Shown here: piece after piece, positions 1 through 5,831 of the stretch
How the letters are laid out: every line of letters begins with the position of its first letter
Numbering within the stretch: the stretch's first letter is position 1
NCBI GenBank assembly: GCA_946886245.1
Contig: CAMPIF010000300.1
Coordinates: 1 to 5,831, forward strand
DNA: 5,831 nucleotides
Direction: 5' to 3'
From: Ectopseudomonas composti
Lineage (GTDB): Bacteria > Pseudomonadota > Gammaproteobacteria > Pseudomonadales > Pseudomonadaceae
The notes under the pieces: generated by a model
The model's database searches: none
What the model was told of the DNA's origin: nothing
What the model saw: the letters and a program-made list of their open reading frames with translations, nothing else
Position numbers and translations under genes: made by a program

Positions 1-2235
1 GGCGGTGAACACATCGCTGACGCTGACGCCAAGGGCGCGCGTCTTGGTGCGATCGAGGTCGATGTAATACTGCGGCACGTTGGCGCTGAAGGTGCTCTGG
101 ATGCCGGCCAGCTCCGGCCGCTTGCTGGCGGCCTCGACGAAGGCCTGGACCTTCTCGCCGAGCTGCTCGACGCTGCCGCCGGAGCGATCCTGGATGAAGG
201 ATTCGAAACCGCCGGTGGTGCTCATGCCGGTGATCGGCGGTGGGTTGAACGACAACACCAGGCCATCCTTCTGCGCGGCGCCCATGCCCATGAACTCTCG
301 CGTCAGGTTGCGCGCATCGAGTTCAGGCGTCGTACGTTCGCTCCAGTCCTTGAGCGGCACGAAGGACACCCCGGCGTTGCTGCGCACGCCGAAGGTGAGC
401 ACGTCGAAACCGGCGAAGGTCACCACGTCCTGCACCGCCGGATGCTCCATCAGCTGCTGGCTCACCGCACCACTCAGCGCCTCGGTGCGATTGAGCGAAG
501 CGGCTGGCGGCAGGTAGTAGGCGTTGATCACATAGCCCTGATCCTCATCGGGCACCAGCGAGCCGGGCACCCGTGAGAACAGCAGCATGATCAGCGCGAT
601 CATGCCGCCGAACAGCAGCAAGCCGACCAGCGAACGCTTGAGGAAGAAGCGCACCCCGGCGCCGTAGCCCTCGGTGGCCTTGTCGAAGAAGCGGTTGAAG
701 GCGCGAAACGGCGCTGCCGGTTCATGGTGGCCGGGTTTGAGCAGCAGCGCGCACAGCGCGGGGGAAAGGGTCAGCGCAACGATGCCGGAAATCACCACCG
801 ACACCGCGATGGTGATCGCGAACTGCTTGTACATCTGCCCCGCCAGGCCGCCGAGGAAGCCCACCGGCACGAACACCGCGCAGAGCACCAGGACGATGGC
901 GATGATCGGCCCGGTGACCTCCTCCATCGCCTTGATCGAGGCCTCGCGCGCGTTCAGGTTTTCGGTTCGCATTACCCGTTCGACGTTCTCGATCACCACG
1001 ATGGCATCGTCCACCACGATGCCGATGGCCAGTACCATGCCGAACAGCGTCAGCAGGTTGATGGAGAAGCCCAGCATGTACATGCCGGCGAAGGTGCCCA
1101 CCAGCGACACCGGAATGGCCAGCACCGGAATCAGCGTGGCGCGCCAGTTCTGCAGGAAGATGAACACCACCAGCACCACCAGCACCAGCGCCTCGAAGAA
1201 GGTGTGGATCACCTCGGTGATCGAGACCTGGACGAACTTGGTGGTGTCGTAGGGGATCTTGTAGGCGATGCCTTCGGGGAAGCGCTTGGACAGGCGCTGC
1301 ATGGTGCGCTCGACCGCCTCGGCGGTGTCCAGGGCGTTGGCGCCGGGCTGCAGATAGATACCGAAGGCGGCGTTCTGCTGGCCATTGAGGGTGGTGACCA
1401 GCGAGTAGTCCTGCGCCCCCAGCTCGACCCGCGCCACGTCCTTGAGCAGCAGGCTGGCACCGGTGTCGTCGGTGCGCAGGATGACGCTCTCGAACTCCTG
1501 CGGGTCGGTGAAACGTCCTTGCGTGGTGACGGTATAAGTGAAGTCCTGCGGTTCCTTCAGCGGCTGCTGGCCGAAGCTGCCGGCAGCGAACTGCGAGTTC
1601 TGCTCGCGGATGGCGTTGACCACATCGGTGGGCGTGAGGTTGTACTGCGCCAGCTTGTCCGGGCGCAGCCAGATGCGCATGGAATAGTCCTTGGAGCCGA
1701 ACTGGCTGGCGTCGCCAACGCCCTTGAGACGCTTGAGTTCGTCGATGACGTTGATCAGCGCGTAGTTGCTGATGAAGATCGGGTCACGCGAATCATCCGG
1801 CGAGTAGAGGGTGATCACCTGGAGGATGTCGGAAGACTTCTTCTCCACCTTCACGCCCTGGCGGCGCACTTCCTCCGGCAACTTGGCCAGCGCCGCCTGC
1901 ACCTTGTTGTTGACGTTGATGGTGGCCTGGTCCGGGTCGGTGCCGACCTCGAAGTACACCGTCAGGCTCATCGCCCCGCTGCTGGAGGAGTTAGACAGCT
2001 GGTAGATCATGTTCTCGACGCCATTGATCTGCTGTTCCAGCGGCGCCGCCACGGTTTCGGCGATGACCTGCGAACTGGCACCAGGGTAAGAGGCGCTGAC
2101 CGACACCTGCGGCGGCAGGATTTCCGGGTACTGGGCAATGGGCAACGCGCGCATCGCAGCCAGGCCGGCGAGCACGATGACGATGGAGATGACGGTGGCG
2201 AATACCGGACGGTCGATGAAGAAGCGCGAGATCAT
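1..2235 (-). CDS. RND-family multidrug efflux pump, inner-membrane permease (HAE1 type), 3' end cut by window edge
   Basis: Proton-driven inner-membrane pump that would export drugs or other amphiphilic compounds through a tripartite complex with the adjacent adaptor and an outer-membrane channel. The visible 745 codons are open without frameshift; family members are about 1,030-1,060 residues, so roughly the last 300 residues lie outside. The start [13 protein letters not shown] is the typical RND N-terminus leading into TM1. Motif [14 protein letters not shown] lies in the first porter domain. TM4 carries [16 protein letters not shown] with the proton-relay pair D409-D410 (AcrB D407/D408), followed by [16 protein letters not shown]. 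The second periplasmic half is entered near [16 protein letters not shown] and continues to the cut in LGVSVSDVF. The sequence is of drug-pump (HAE1) rather than metal-pump (CusA) type, with MexF/OqxB-like features as well as AcrB-like ones; this subgroup view is from memory. The start codon is 5 nt after the adaptor stop, with an AGGAG at 2244-2248 overlapping the end of that gene, so translation is probably coupled. Substrate cannot be predicted. Confidence 0.95.
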   Translation of the reverse strand, partial: MISRFFIDRPVFATVISIVIVLAGLAAMRALPIAQYPEILPPQVSVSASYPGASSQVIAETVAAPLEQQINGVENMIYQLSNSSSSGAMSLTVYFEVGTDPDQATINVNNKVQAALAKLPEEVRRQGVKVEKKSSDILQVITLYSPDDSRDPIFISNYALINVIDELKRLKGVGDASQFGSKDYSMRIWLRPDKLAQYNLTPTDVVNAIREQNSQFAAGSFGQQPLKEPQDFTYTVTTQGRFTDPQEFESVILRTDDTGASLLLKDVARVELGAQDYSLVTTLNGQQNAAFGIYLQPGANALDTAEAVERTMQRLSKRFPEGIAYKIPYDTTKFVQVSITEVIHTFFEALVLVVLVVFIFLQNWRATLIPVLAIPVSLVGTFAGMYMLGFSINLLTLFGMVLAIGIVVDDAIVVIENVERVMRTENLNAREASIKAMEEVTGPIIAIVLVLCAVFVPVGFLGGLAGQMYKQFAITIAVSVVISGIVALTLSPALCALLLKPGHHEPAAPFRAFNRFFDKATEGYGAGVRFFLKRSLVGLLLFGGMIALIMLLFSRVPGSLVPDEDQGYVINAYYLPPAASLNRTEALSGAVSQQLMEHPAVQDVVTFAGFDVLTFGVRSNAGVSFVPLKDWSERTTPELDARNLTREFMGMGAAQKDGLVLSFNPPPITGMSTTGGFESFIQDRSGGSVEQLGEKVQAFVEAASKRPELAGIQSTFSANVPQYYIDLDRTKTRALGVSVSDVFTA

Positions 2236-2240
2236 GGCCG

Positions 2241-3392
2241 TTACTCCTGCGCCGGGCTGGCTGGCGTGGCTGCCTTCGCCTCCTCGACCTTGACCGGGCT
2301 GTCCGGTCGCACCTTGGCCAGGCCGTCGACTATCACCCGCTGACCATCGCTGACGCCGGCCAGAATCACCCAGCGGCCGCCGGCCGTATCGCCCATGGTG
2401 ACCTGGCGCATGCGCGCGACGCTCTGTTCGTCCACCACGTAGACGAAGGTGCCACGCGGCCCCTGAGCGACGGCACGCTCCGGTACGGTGATGGCGTTGG
2501 GGCGGGTCAGCCCCATGACCTGCACGCGCACGAACTGCCCGGGCAACAGCTTCTGCTCGGGGTTCGGCACCACGCCACGGGCGCTGACGGTGCCGGTGCC
2601 GCGGTCGATCAGGCTGTCGGTGAAATCCACCTCGCCCGCCGTCGGGTAGACCGAGCCGTCACCGAAATGCACTTCCACGCTGAGTTTGCCGCTGGTCGGC
2701 GGCACCAGACTGCCTTCGGACAGTTCGCGGCGCAGGCGCTCGGCCTCGGCGTCCGGGTAGGCGAAGTTGACGAAGATCGGGTCGAGCTGGGTGATCTGCG
2801 TCAGCAGGCTGGCACTGGGATCGCCGGCGACGATCAGGCTGCCTTCGGAGACGCTTTCCTTGCTGGTGATGCCGGTGATCGGCGCCTTGACCGTGGTGTA
2901 GTCGAGGTCGATCTGACGCGACTGCACCTCGGCCTGGGCCGCCTCGATATTGGCCTTGCTCTGCTCGAAGTTGGAGATGGCGTTGTCCAGCTCGCTCTCG
3001 CTGGCGAAGCCTTTCTTCTGCAGTTCACGGATGCGCTTGAGGTCGCGATCGGTCTGCCGGAAACGCGCCTGCTCCTGCGCCAGGGCACCCTTGGCACGGG
3101 CCAGGGCAGCTTCATAGGGGCGCGGATCGATGCGAAACAGCACCTGATCCTTCTGCACCCGACTACCCTCCTGATAGGTGCGCTCCTGCAGGATGCCGCC
3201 GACCTGGGCCCTGACCTGCACCTCGCGGTAACCGGCGGTTCGCGCCGGATACTCCAGCACGATGGGCAGTTCGCCGGCCTTGACCTGCTCGACCGTCACC
3301 GCAGTCGGTGGCGCATCGGCGGCCTGCACGCTCGGGGCCAGCAGGACCAGGCTGAAGGGCAGGCAGATACCGACCAGACGAACGAAGGGCAT
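2241..3392 (-). CDS. RND efflux periplasmic adaptor subunit (membrane fusion protein)
   Basis: A 383-residue adaptor that would bridge the inner-membrane pump to an outer-membrane channel. Residues 1-24 form a signal peptide (hydrophobic stretch [12 protein letters not shown], signal peptidase I site VQA|AD). There is no lipobox, because Cys10 follows Ile, so the protein is predicted soluble or peripheral rather than lipid-anchored like MexA or AcrA. Half-lipoyl/barrel-sandwich segments flank the hairpin: [20 protein letters not shown] (about 60-79) and [10 protein letters not shown] (about 166-175). The alpha-hairpin spans about 92-160 and has the R-x3-L-x6-S tip motif (R120, L124, S131) that contacts TolC-type channels. 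Beta-barrel and membrane-proximal parts follow ([27 protein letters not shown]). The start at 3392 is chosen because GGAGAGGA (3400-3407) lies 7 nt upstream and the signal peptide begins there; the longer frame to 3560 would overlap the divergent regulator. It is the first gene of the pump operon. Confidence 0.95.
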   Translation of the reverse strand: MPFVRLVGICLPFSLVLLAPSVQAADAPPTAVTVEQVKAGELPIVLEYPARTAGYREVQVRAQVGGILQERTYQEGSRVQKDQVLFRIDPRPYEAALARAKGALAQEQARFRQTDRDLKRIRELQKKGFASESELDNAISNFEQSKANIEAAQAEVQSRQIDLDYTTVKAPITGITSKESVSEGSLIVAGDPSASLLTQITQLDPIFVNFAYPDAEAERLRRELSEGSLVPPTSGKLSVEVHFGDGSVYPTAGEVDFTDSLIDRGTGTVSARGVVPNPEQKLLPGQFVRVQVMGLTRPNAITVPERAVAQGPRGTFVYVVDEQSVARMRQVTMGDTAGGRWVILAGVSDGQRVIVDGLAKVRPDSPVKVEEAKAATPASPAQE

Positions 3393-3399
3393 GAGGCAT

Positions 3400-3407
3400 T
3401 CCTCTCC
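3400..3407 (-). promoter_or_regulatory. Ribosome binding site of the adaptor gene
   Basis: GGAGAGGA on the minus strand, 7 nt before the ATG at 3392. It decides the start: another ATG at 3399 in a different frame directly abuts the site and so is badly spaced, and the longer same-frame start upstream has no comparable site and no signal peptide. Confidence 0.8.
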
Positions 3408-3442
3408 TTGGCTAGACACGGGGCGAAAGCAGGACATCCAAG

Positions 3443-3463
3443 CCCGCCACCAGCAGGCGGGGC
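3443..3463 (-). repeat. GC-rich inverted repeat in the pump-operon leader
   Basis: CCCGCC (3443-3448) and GGCGGG (3456-3461) form a 6-bp all-GC stem with a 7-nt loop. One further G-C pair (3442 with 3463) is possible across a bulged G. If the pump promoter proposed at 3502-3530 is right, this hairpin lies in the 5' untranslated leader about 50 nt before the adaptor start. No T-run follows, so it is not a standard intrinsic terminator. It could instead be a protein-binding site or have no function. Confidence 0.3.
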
Positions 3464-3473
3464 AAAATCGGTA

Positions 3474-3498
3474 AACTCGGCACAATCTGAGCCTAGTT
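3474..3498. promoter_or_regulatory. Candidate operator for the divergent TetR-family repressor
   Basis: Imperfect inverted repeat with arms AACTCGGC (3474-3481) and GCCTAGTT (3491-3498), 7 of 8 positions paired, around a 9-nt centre. The 25-bp total suits operators of TetR/AcrR drug-pump repressors. It lies between the divergent adaptor and repressor genes, 18 nt before the repressor start, and covers the expected transcription start of the pump promoter proposed just upstream. Repression of the pump and autoregulation are inferred from family behaviour and placement. Confidence 0.45.
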
Positions 3499-3501
3499 CC
3501 A

Positions 3502-3530
3502 ATTAACCGGATCGCCATGCGTAGAACCAA
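3502..3530 (-). promoter_or_regulatory. Possible sigma-70-type promoter for the efflux operon
   Basis: On the minus strand, TTGGTT (3525-3530) and GTTAAT (3502-3507) are separated by 17 nt. They match the consensus at 3 of 6 and 4 of 6 positions. The expected start near 3495 would give a leader of about 100 nt and fall inside the inverted repeat at 3474-3498. The -35 lies within the first codons of the divergent repressor. The match is weak, and no convincing promoter was found for the repressor itself. Confidence 0.3.
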
Positions 3531-4137
3531 AGAAGATGCGGAGAAAACCCGCTGCGCCATCCTCGCTGCCGCGGAACAGTTGTTCCTCGAGCGCGGGGTC
3601 GCCCATACCAGCCTCGAGCATATCGCCAGACATGCCGGAGTTACGCGCGGCGCGGTTTATTGGCACTTCCAGAACAAGGCGCACCTGTTCCACGAGATGC
3701 TCAACCAGGTTCGCCTGCCGCTGGAGCCACTGGCCCAGCAACTGGCGGCGGTCGATGGCCTGTCATCGCTGCAGTTGCTGCGCGATCTGTGCATAGAAGC
3801 CATGGCCAATCTGGTGCTCGACGAACAGCGTCGGCGCATCCTCACCGTGCTGTTGCGCCGCTGCGAGTTCACCGAGGAACTGCGCGAGGCCGAGGAGCGT
3901 CACGAGACCTTCGTCAATCAGTTCATCGACCTGTGCGAACAGCAGTTCGCGCTGTCGACCGTGCAACCGTACCTGCAGCCAGGCATCACCCCGCGCCTGG
4001 CCTCGCGCACGCTGCACGCGCTGCTCGTCGGCCTGTTCAGTGACTGGCTGCGCGATCCCAACCTGTTCGACGCCCAGACCGATACCCCGGCGATGATCGA
4101 CAGCTGCTTTCGCGGCCTACTGCGGCAGTGGCCCTAG
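3517..4137 (+). CDS. TetR/AcrR-family transcriptional repressor, NalD-like
   Basis: A 206-residue DNA-binding repressor, normal length for the family. The N-terminal domain has the helix-turn-helix at about residues 32-51 (TSLEHIARHAGVTRGAVYWHF), followed by NKAHLFHEML. The C-terminal half (about 60-206) is the variable all-helical ligand-binding and dimerisation domain, with RRRILTVLLRRCEFTEEL in the middle as in AcrR/TtgR/NalD relatives. From memory, the N-terminus MRRTKED and the QNKAHLF and LNQVRLP stretches resemble P. aeruginosa NalD, a secondary repressor of mexAB-oprM. Divergent placement next to the adaptor and pump genes points to local control of that operon, relieved by a pump substrate or similar ligand (inferred). 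The ATG at 3517 gives the expected family N-terminus; the Shine-Dalgarno before it is poor (CGGA). The stop is 12 nt from the stop of the convergent copper chaperone. Confidence 0.93.
   Translation: MRRTKEDAEKTRCAILAAAEQLFLERGVAHTSLEHIARHAGVTRGAVYWHFQNKAHLFHEMLNQVRLPLEPLAQQLAAVDGLSSLQLLRDLCIEAMANLVLDEQRRRILTVLLRRCEFTEELREAEERHETFVNQFIDLCEQQFALSTVQPYLQPGITPRLASRTLHALLVGLFSDWLRDPNLFDAQTDTPAMIDSCFRGLLRQWP
4114..4133. repeat. GC-rich hairpin at the end of the repressor gene
   Basis: GGCC (4114-4117) plus ACTG (4119-4122) pair with CAGT (4126-4129) plus GGCC (4130-4133), leaving a bulged T and a 3-nt loop. The structure ends one base before the repressor stop codon and lies between two convergent genes, where a bidirectional terminator would be useful. 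It has no T-run on either strand, so intrinsic termination is doubtful; it may simply be a coincidence in GC-rich coding DNA. Confidence 0.25.
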
Positions 4138-4149
4138 CAGACCTGAGTT

Positions 4150-4347
4150 CTACGCAGGCGCAACCTCGTAGCCCTCGTCGCGAATCGCTGTCTGTATCTG
4201 TGCGGCATCCAGGCTGGCCTCGACCCGCACCAGACCCGCAGCCAGATCGACCTCGACCCTGGCCGTCTGCTCCAGCGCCTGGATCGCCTGGGTGACGGCC
4301 CGCACGCAGTGCCCACAGGACATTCCGCTAACCTTGAATTGCTGCAT
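4150..4347 (-). CDS. copZ: CopZ-like copper chaperone (HMA domain protein)
   Basis: A 65-residue cytosolic protein made of one heavy-metal-associated domain. The Cu(I)-binding motif GMSCGHC places the ligands at Cys11 and Cys14 near the N-terminus. The rest follows the ferredoxin-like beta-alpha-beta-beta-alpha-beta pattern (VEVDLAAGLVRVEA, then IRDEGYEV). Such proteins bind cytosolic Cu(I) and pass it to the CopA ATPase and to regulators. The start is supported by AAGGAG at 4354-4359, 6 nt upstream. It is transcribed away from copA, from a CueR-type promoter at 4381-4411, so it should be copper-induced together with copA. It converges on the TetR gene with 12 nt between stops. From memory, P. 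aeruginosa also has a small copper chaperone gene beside nalD (PA3574/PA3574.1). Confidence 0.93.
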   Translation of the reverse strand: MQQFKVSGMSCGHCVRAVTQAIQALEQTARVEVDLAAGLVRVEASLDAAQIQTAIRDEGYEVAPA

Positions 4348-4380
4348 GACTGACTCCTTGAATCGGTGGTTGATGGGTGT

Positions 4381-4411
4381 AGTCTCGACCTTGCCACGGT
4401 GGCAAGGTCAA
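4381..4411 (-). promoter_or_regulatory. CueR-type copper-responsive promoter of copZ
   Basis: On the minus strand, the -35 TTGACC (4406-4411) and -10 GAGACT (4381-4386) are separated by 19 nt, the overlong spacing used by MerR-family activators. The spacer holds the inverted repeat ACCTTGCC/GGCAAGGT (arms 4388-4395 and 4401-4408, 5-nt centre). Symmetry extends to a perfect 11-bp repeat around a single central base (4387-4409). Transcription would begin near 4374, about 27 nt before the copZ start. In the opposite direction the -35 would be TCGACC but the -10 position reads AAGCCC, so rightward activity looks weak. Confidence 0.85.
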
Positions 4412-4460
4412 GCCCTTGCTGCATGTCACCCGCTCCGCTTTCTGCATGAGGACCCTCGCC

Positions 4461-4853
4461 ATGCGCCTGCTCTGCTCTGCCCTTGCCCTGCTGATGGCGC
4501 CTCTGGCTCAGGCCGAACCCCTGGCACCGCTGCCCTCGACCACTCAGGGCGAAGGCTACGCGGTGCTGATCGTCTCGCGCGAACGCCTTGAAGTGGCCAC
4601 CACCTGTGAGGTCGCGCTGTATCTGCATGACCAGATGGCCGCACGCCTGCATCAGGGCCAGTCGGTGTCCTTCAACCTGCCGCCCGGCAAGGTCTCGTTG
4701 CGCCTCGGCCTGACCGGCACCGGCCCCTGTCAGGACGGTATCAACCAGCTCGCCGGTCAGTCGCTGCAACTGCAGGCCGGCGAAGTGCGCCGCTACCGCA
4801 TCGCCATGGGCAGCGATGGCCTGCGACTGCATGCCGCGCCGACGCTGAACTGA
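4461..4853 (+). CDS. Small secreted protein of unknown function in the copper cluster
   Basis: Not recognised. A 130-residue protein with a clear signal peptide: MRLLCSALALLMAPLAQA, probable signal peptidase I cleavage after Ala18. The mature part has about 112 residues, no membrane segment and no His/Met-rich copper motif. It has two cysteines, C49 and C90, that could form a disulfide in the periplasm. The stretch CEVALYLHDQMAARLHQG followed by FNLPPGKVSLRLGL looks like a small beta-sandwich, loosely reminiscent of DUF2846 or PEGA-like folds (weak impression). The start at 4461 is preferred over in-frame starts at 4446 and 4416 because GAGGA (4448-4452) lies 8 nt upstream and the signal peptide starts there. 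It lies between the copZ and copA CueR boxes, ends 4 nt before the copA -35 box, and no terminator separates it from copA, so read-through into copA is possible. A copper-related role is suggested by context only. Confidence 0.8.
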   Translation: MRLLCSALALLMAPLAQAEPLAPLPSTTQGEGYAVLIVSRERLEVATTCEVALYLHDQMAARLHQGQSVSFNLPPGKVSLRLGLTGTGPCQDGINQLAGQSLQLQAGEVRRYRIAMGSDGLRLHAAPTLN

Positions 4854-4857
4854 AGAC

Positions 4858-4888
4858 TTGACCTTGCCATGGGGGCAAGGTTGATCCT
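4858..4888 (+). promoter_or_regulatory. CueR-type copper-responsive promoter of copA
   Basis: The -35 TTGACC (4858-4863) and -10 GATCCT (4883-4888) have a 19-nt spacer containing the inverted repeat ACCTTGCC (4861-4868) and GGCAAGGT (4874-4881) around a 5-nt centre. It shares the 13-nt block CTTGACCTTGCCA and the same arm spacing with the copZ promoter. The expected start near 4895 leaves a leader of about 23 nt. It matches the layout of CueR-controlled copA promoters: Cu(I)-bound CueR would untwist the long spacer and activate transcription. Confidence 0.88.
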
Positions 4889-4917
4889 GTAGCCACGACG
4901 TTACAGGGAGCATCACC

Positions 4918-5831
4918 ATGACCACCTTCGACCTGCCCATCCAGGGCATGACCTGCGCCAGTTGTGCCGGCCGTGTCGAGCGCGCCCTGCGCAAGCTGCC
5001 GCAGGTGAGCCGCGTCAGCGTCAACCTGGCCAGCGAGCAGGCGCGCATCGAAGCGCCTGCCGATAGCCTGTCGCAGCTGATCACCACCATCGAGGGCGCC
5101 GGTTACAGCGTGCCCAGCCAGCCTCTGGAGCTGAGCATCGAAGGCATGACCTGCGCCAGTTGCGTCGGCCGCATCGAGCGCGCCCTGGGCAAACTGCCGG
5201 GCATCAGCCAGGTCGCCGTCAATCTCGCCGACGAGAAGGCGCGCCTGCAGGTGCTCGCCGGCTTCGATCCGCAGCAGGCGTTGAAGGCCCTAGCCGCCGC
5301 CGGATACAAGGCCAGCCTGTTGGACGAGCACCCGACCACGGATCAGGCGCAGCGTCGCTTGCAGCGGGAACGCCTGACCTTGCTGGCGGCCATCGCCCTG
5401 ACCCTGCCACTGCTAGTGCCGATGCTGGTCGAACCCTTCGGTCTGCACTGGATGCTGCCAGCCTGGGCGCAGTTCCTGCTCGCCACGCCCGTGCAGTTCA
5501 TCTTCGGTGCGCGTTTTTACCGCGCCGCCTGGCAGGCTCTGAAAGCCCGTGCCGGCAACATGGATCAACTGGTGGCCATCGGCACCAGCGCCGGTTATGG
5601 CCTGAGCCTGTACCAATGGGCCGTGACGCCAGCCGGGCAGATGCCGCACCTGTACTTCGAGGCCTCGGCGGTGATCATCAGCCTGATCCTGCTCGGCAAG
5701 TACCTGGAAAGCCGCGCCAAGCGCCAGACCGCCGGTGCCATTCGCGCCTTGCAGGCATTGCGCCCGGATCACGCGGTGCGCCTGATCGATGGACGTGAAG
5801 AGCGTGTCGGCATCGACGCGCTGGCACTGGG
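4918..5831 (+). CDS. copA: Copper-exporting P1B-type ATPase CopA/CueA, 3' end cut by window edge
   Basis: Inner-membrane ATPase that exports Cu(I) from the cytosol to the periplasm, taking copper from chaperones such as CopZ. The window shows 304 codons plus 2 nt; relatives are about 740-830 residues. Two tandem HMA domains (about residues 3-67 and 69-134) each carry GMTCASC, with ligands C13/C16 and C79/C82. Four hydrophobic segments follow: LTLLAAIALTLPLLVPMLV (about 155-173), AQFLLATPVQFIFGARFY (about 184-201), NMDQLVAIGTSAGYGLSLY (about 213-231) and YFEASAVIISLILLGKYLE (about 244-262), as expected for TM helices MA, MB, M1 and M2. The NMDQL and FEAS...LGKYLE motifs are typical of copper P1B ATPases. 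The cut falls in the early actuator domain, so TGE, the CPC ion-binding motif and DKTGT are not visible. GGGAG at 4906-4910 lies 7 nt before the ATG. Called cueA in several Pseudomonas. Confidence 0.95.
   Translation, partial: MTTFDLPIQGMTCASCAGRVERALRKLPQVSRVSVNLASEQARIEAPADSLSQLITTIEGAGYSVPSQPLELSIEGMTCASCVGRIERALGKLPGISQVAVNLADEKARLQVLAGFDPQQALKALAAAGYKASLLDEHPTTDQAQRRLQRERLTLLAAIALTLPLLVPMLVEPFGLHWMLPAWAQFLLATPVQFIFGARFYRAAWQALKARAGNMDQLVAIGTSAGYGLSLYQWAVTPAGQMPHLYFEASAVIISLILLGKYLESRAKRQTAGAIRALQALRPDHAVRLIDGREERVGIDALAL
4945..5162 (+). repeat. Duplicated HMA-domain coding repeat within copA
   Basis: An identical 20-nt block encoding GMTCAS occurs at 4945-4964 and 5143-5162, offset 198 nt (66 codons, one HMA domain). 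The codons downstream (GR-ERAL-KLP) are also very similar. This reflects the tandem metal-binding domains; exact nucleotide identity over the metal site could also be kept by gene conversion or recent duplication. Confidence 0.7.

Noticed and set aside
1..2235. Possibility that the RND gene is a copper/silver pump (CusA type), given the copper neighbours
   Set aside because: The N-terminus, porter motifs and TM4 motif fit the HAE1 drug-pump group, and no CueR box lies in front of its operon.
724..2343. Long plus-strand open frame (539 codons) opposite the RND pump gene
   Set aside because: Its His/Asp/Gln/Arg-rich composition is typical of an antisense frame of a GC-rich gene. It has no domain motifs or ribosome binding site, and the opposite strand encodes an unambiguous RND pump.
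3163..3399. Short minus-strand frame starting at the ATG at 3399, overlapping the adaptor start
   Set aside because: The ATG directly abuts the ribosome binding site, so spacing is wrong, and the product is an out-of-frame shadow of the adaptor.
2667..3506. Plus-strand open frame (279 codons) opposite the adaptor gene
   Set aside because: It is an antisense shadow of the adaptor coding sequence, with no recognisable motifs.
2241..3560. Longer version of the adaptor starting at 3560
   Set aside because: It would run through the divergent gap and overlap the repressor start. The start at 3392 has a strong ribosome binding site and a proper signal peptide.
4134..5090. Minus-strand open frame (318 codons) covering copZ, the small secreted gene and the copA start
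   Set aside because: It overlaps three better-supported genes and both CueR promoters. Its translation is low-complexity with no domain.
5160..5798. Plus-strand frame (212 codons) inside copA
   Set aside because: It is an out-of-frame shadow of copA, rich in Arg, Ala and Pro. The copA frame shows clear HMA and membrane segments.

Overview
The window looks like chromosomal DNA from a high-GC gammaproteobacterium, most probably a Pseudomonas. Coding frames have strongly GC-biased third positions. The regulator at 3517-4137 resembles Pseudomonas NalD, and the copper genes carry typical Pseudomonas-style CueR boxes. No species can be fixed from sequence reading alone. Both ends of the window cut through genes.

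Left half (1-3516, minus strand): a multidrug efflux operon of the RND type. The periplasmic adaptor gene (2241-3392) comes first. It is followed after 5 nt by the inner-membrane pump gene (start 2235), which runs off the left edge after 745 codons. A divergently transcribed TetR-family repressor (3517-4137, plus strand) sits 124 nt from the adaptor start. The gap holds an imperfect 25-bp inverted repeat placed just downstream of a plausible pump-operon promoter, so it is a good candidate operator. No outer-membrane channel gene is visible; it could lie beyond the left edge or elsewhere in the genome.

Right half (4138-5831): a copper-tolerance cluster. A small CopZ-like copper chaperone (4150-4347, minus strand) converges on the repressor gene. 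A small secreted protein of unknown function (4461-4853, plus) and a CopA/CueA copper-exporting P1B-type ATPase (4918 to the right edge, plus) run the other way. Two near-identical CueR-type promoters, each with a TTGACC -35 box, a 19-bp spacer and ACCTTGCC/GGCAAGGT arms, drive copZ leftward and copA rightward. The CueR gene itself is not in view. The unknown secreted protein lies between the two boxes, which suggests a link to copper handling in the periplasm, but nothing in its sequence proves that.

Taken together, a drug-efflux unit with its local repressor lies beside a CueR-controlled copper unit. All identified genes belong to known families. The least explained items are the small secreted protein, the candidate repressor operator and the hairpins in the pump leader and at the end of the repressor gene. 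There is no gene-free stretch longer than 300 bases. No RNA gene, mobile element or CRISPR array was seen.
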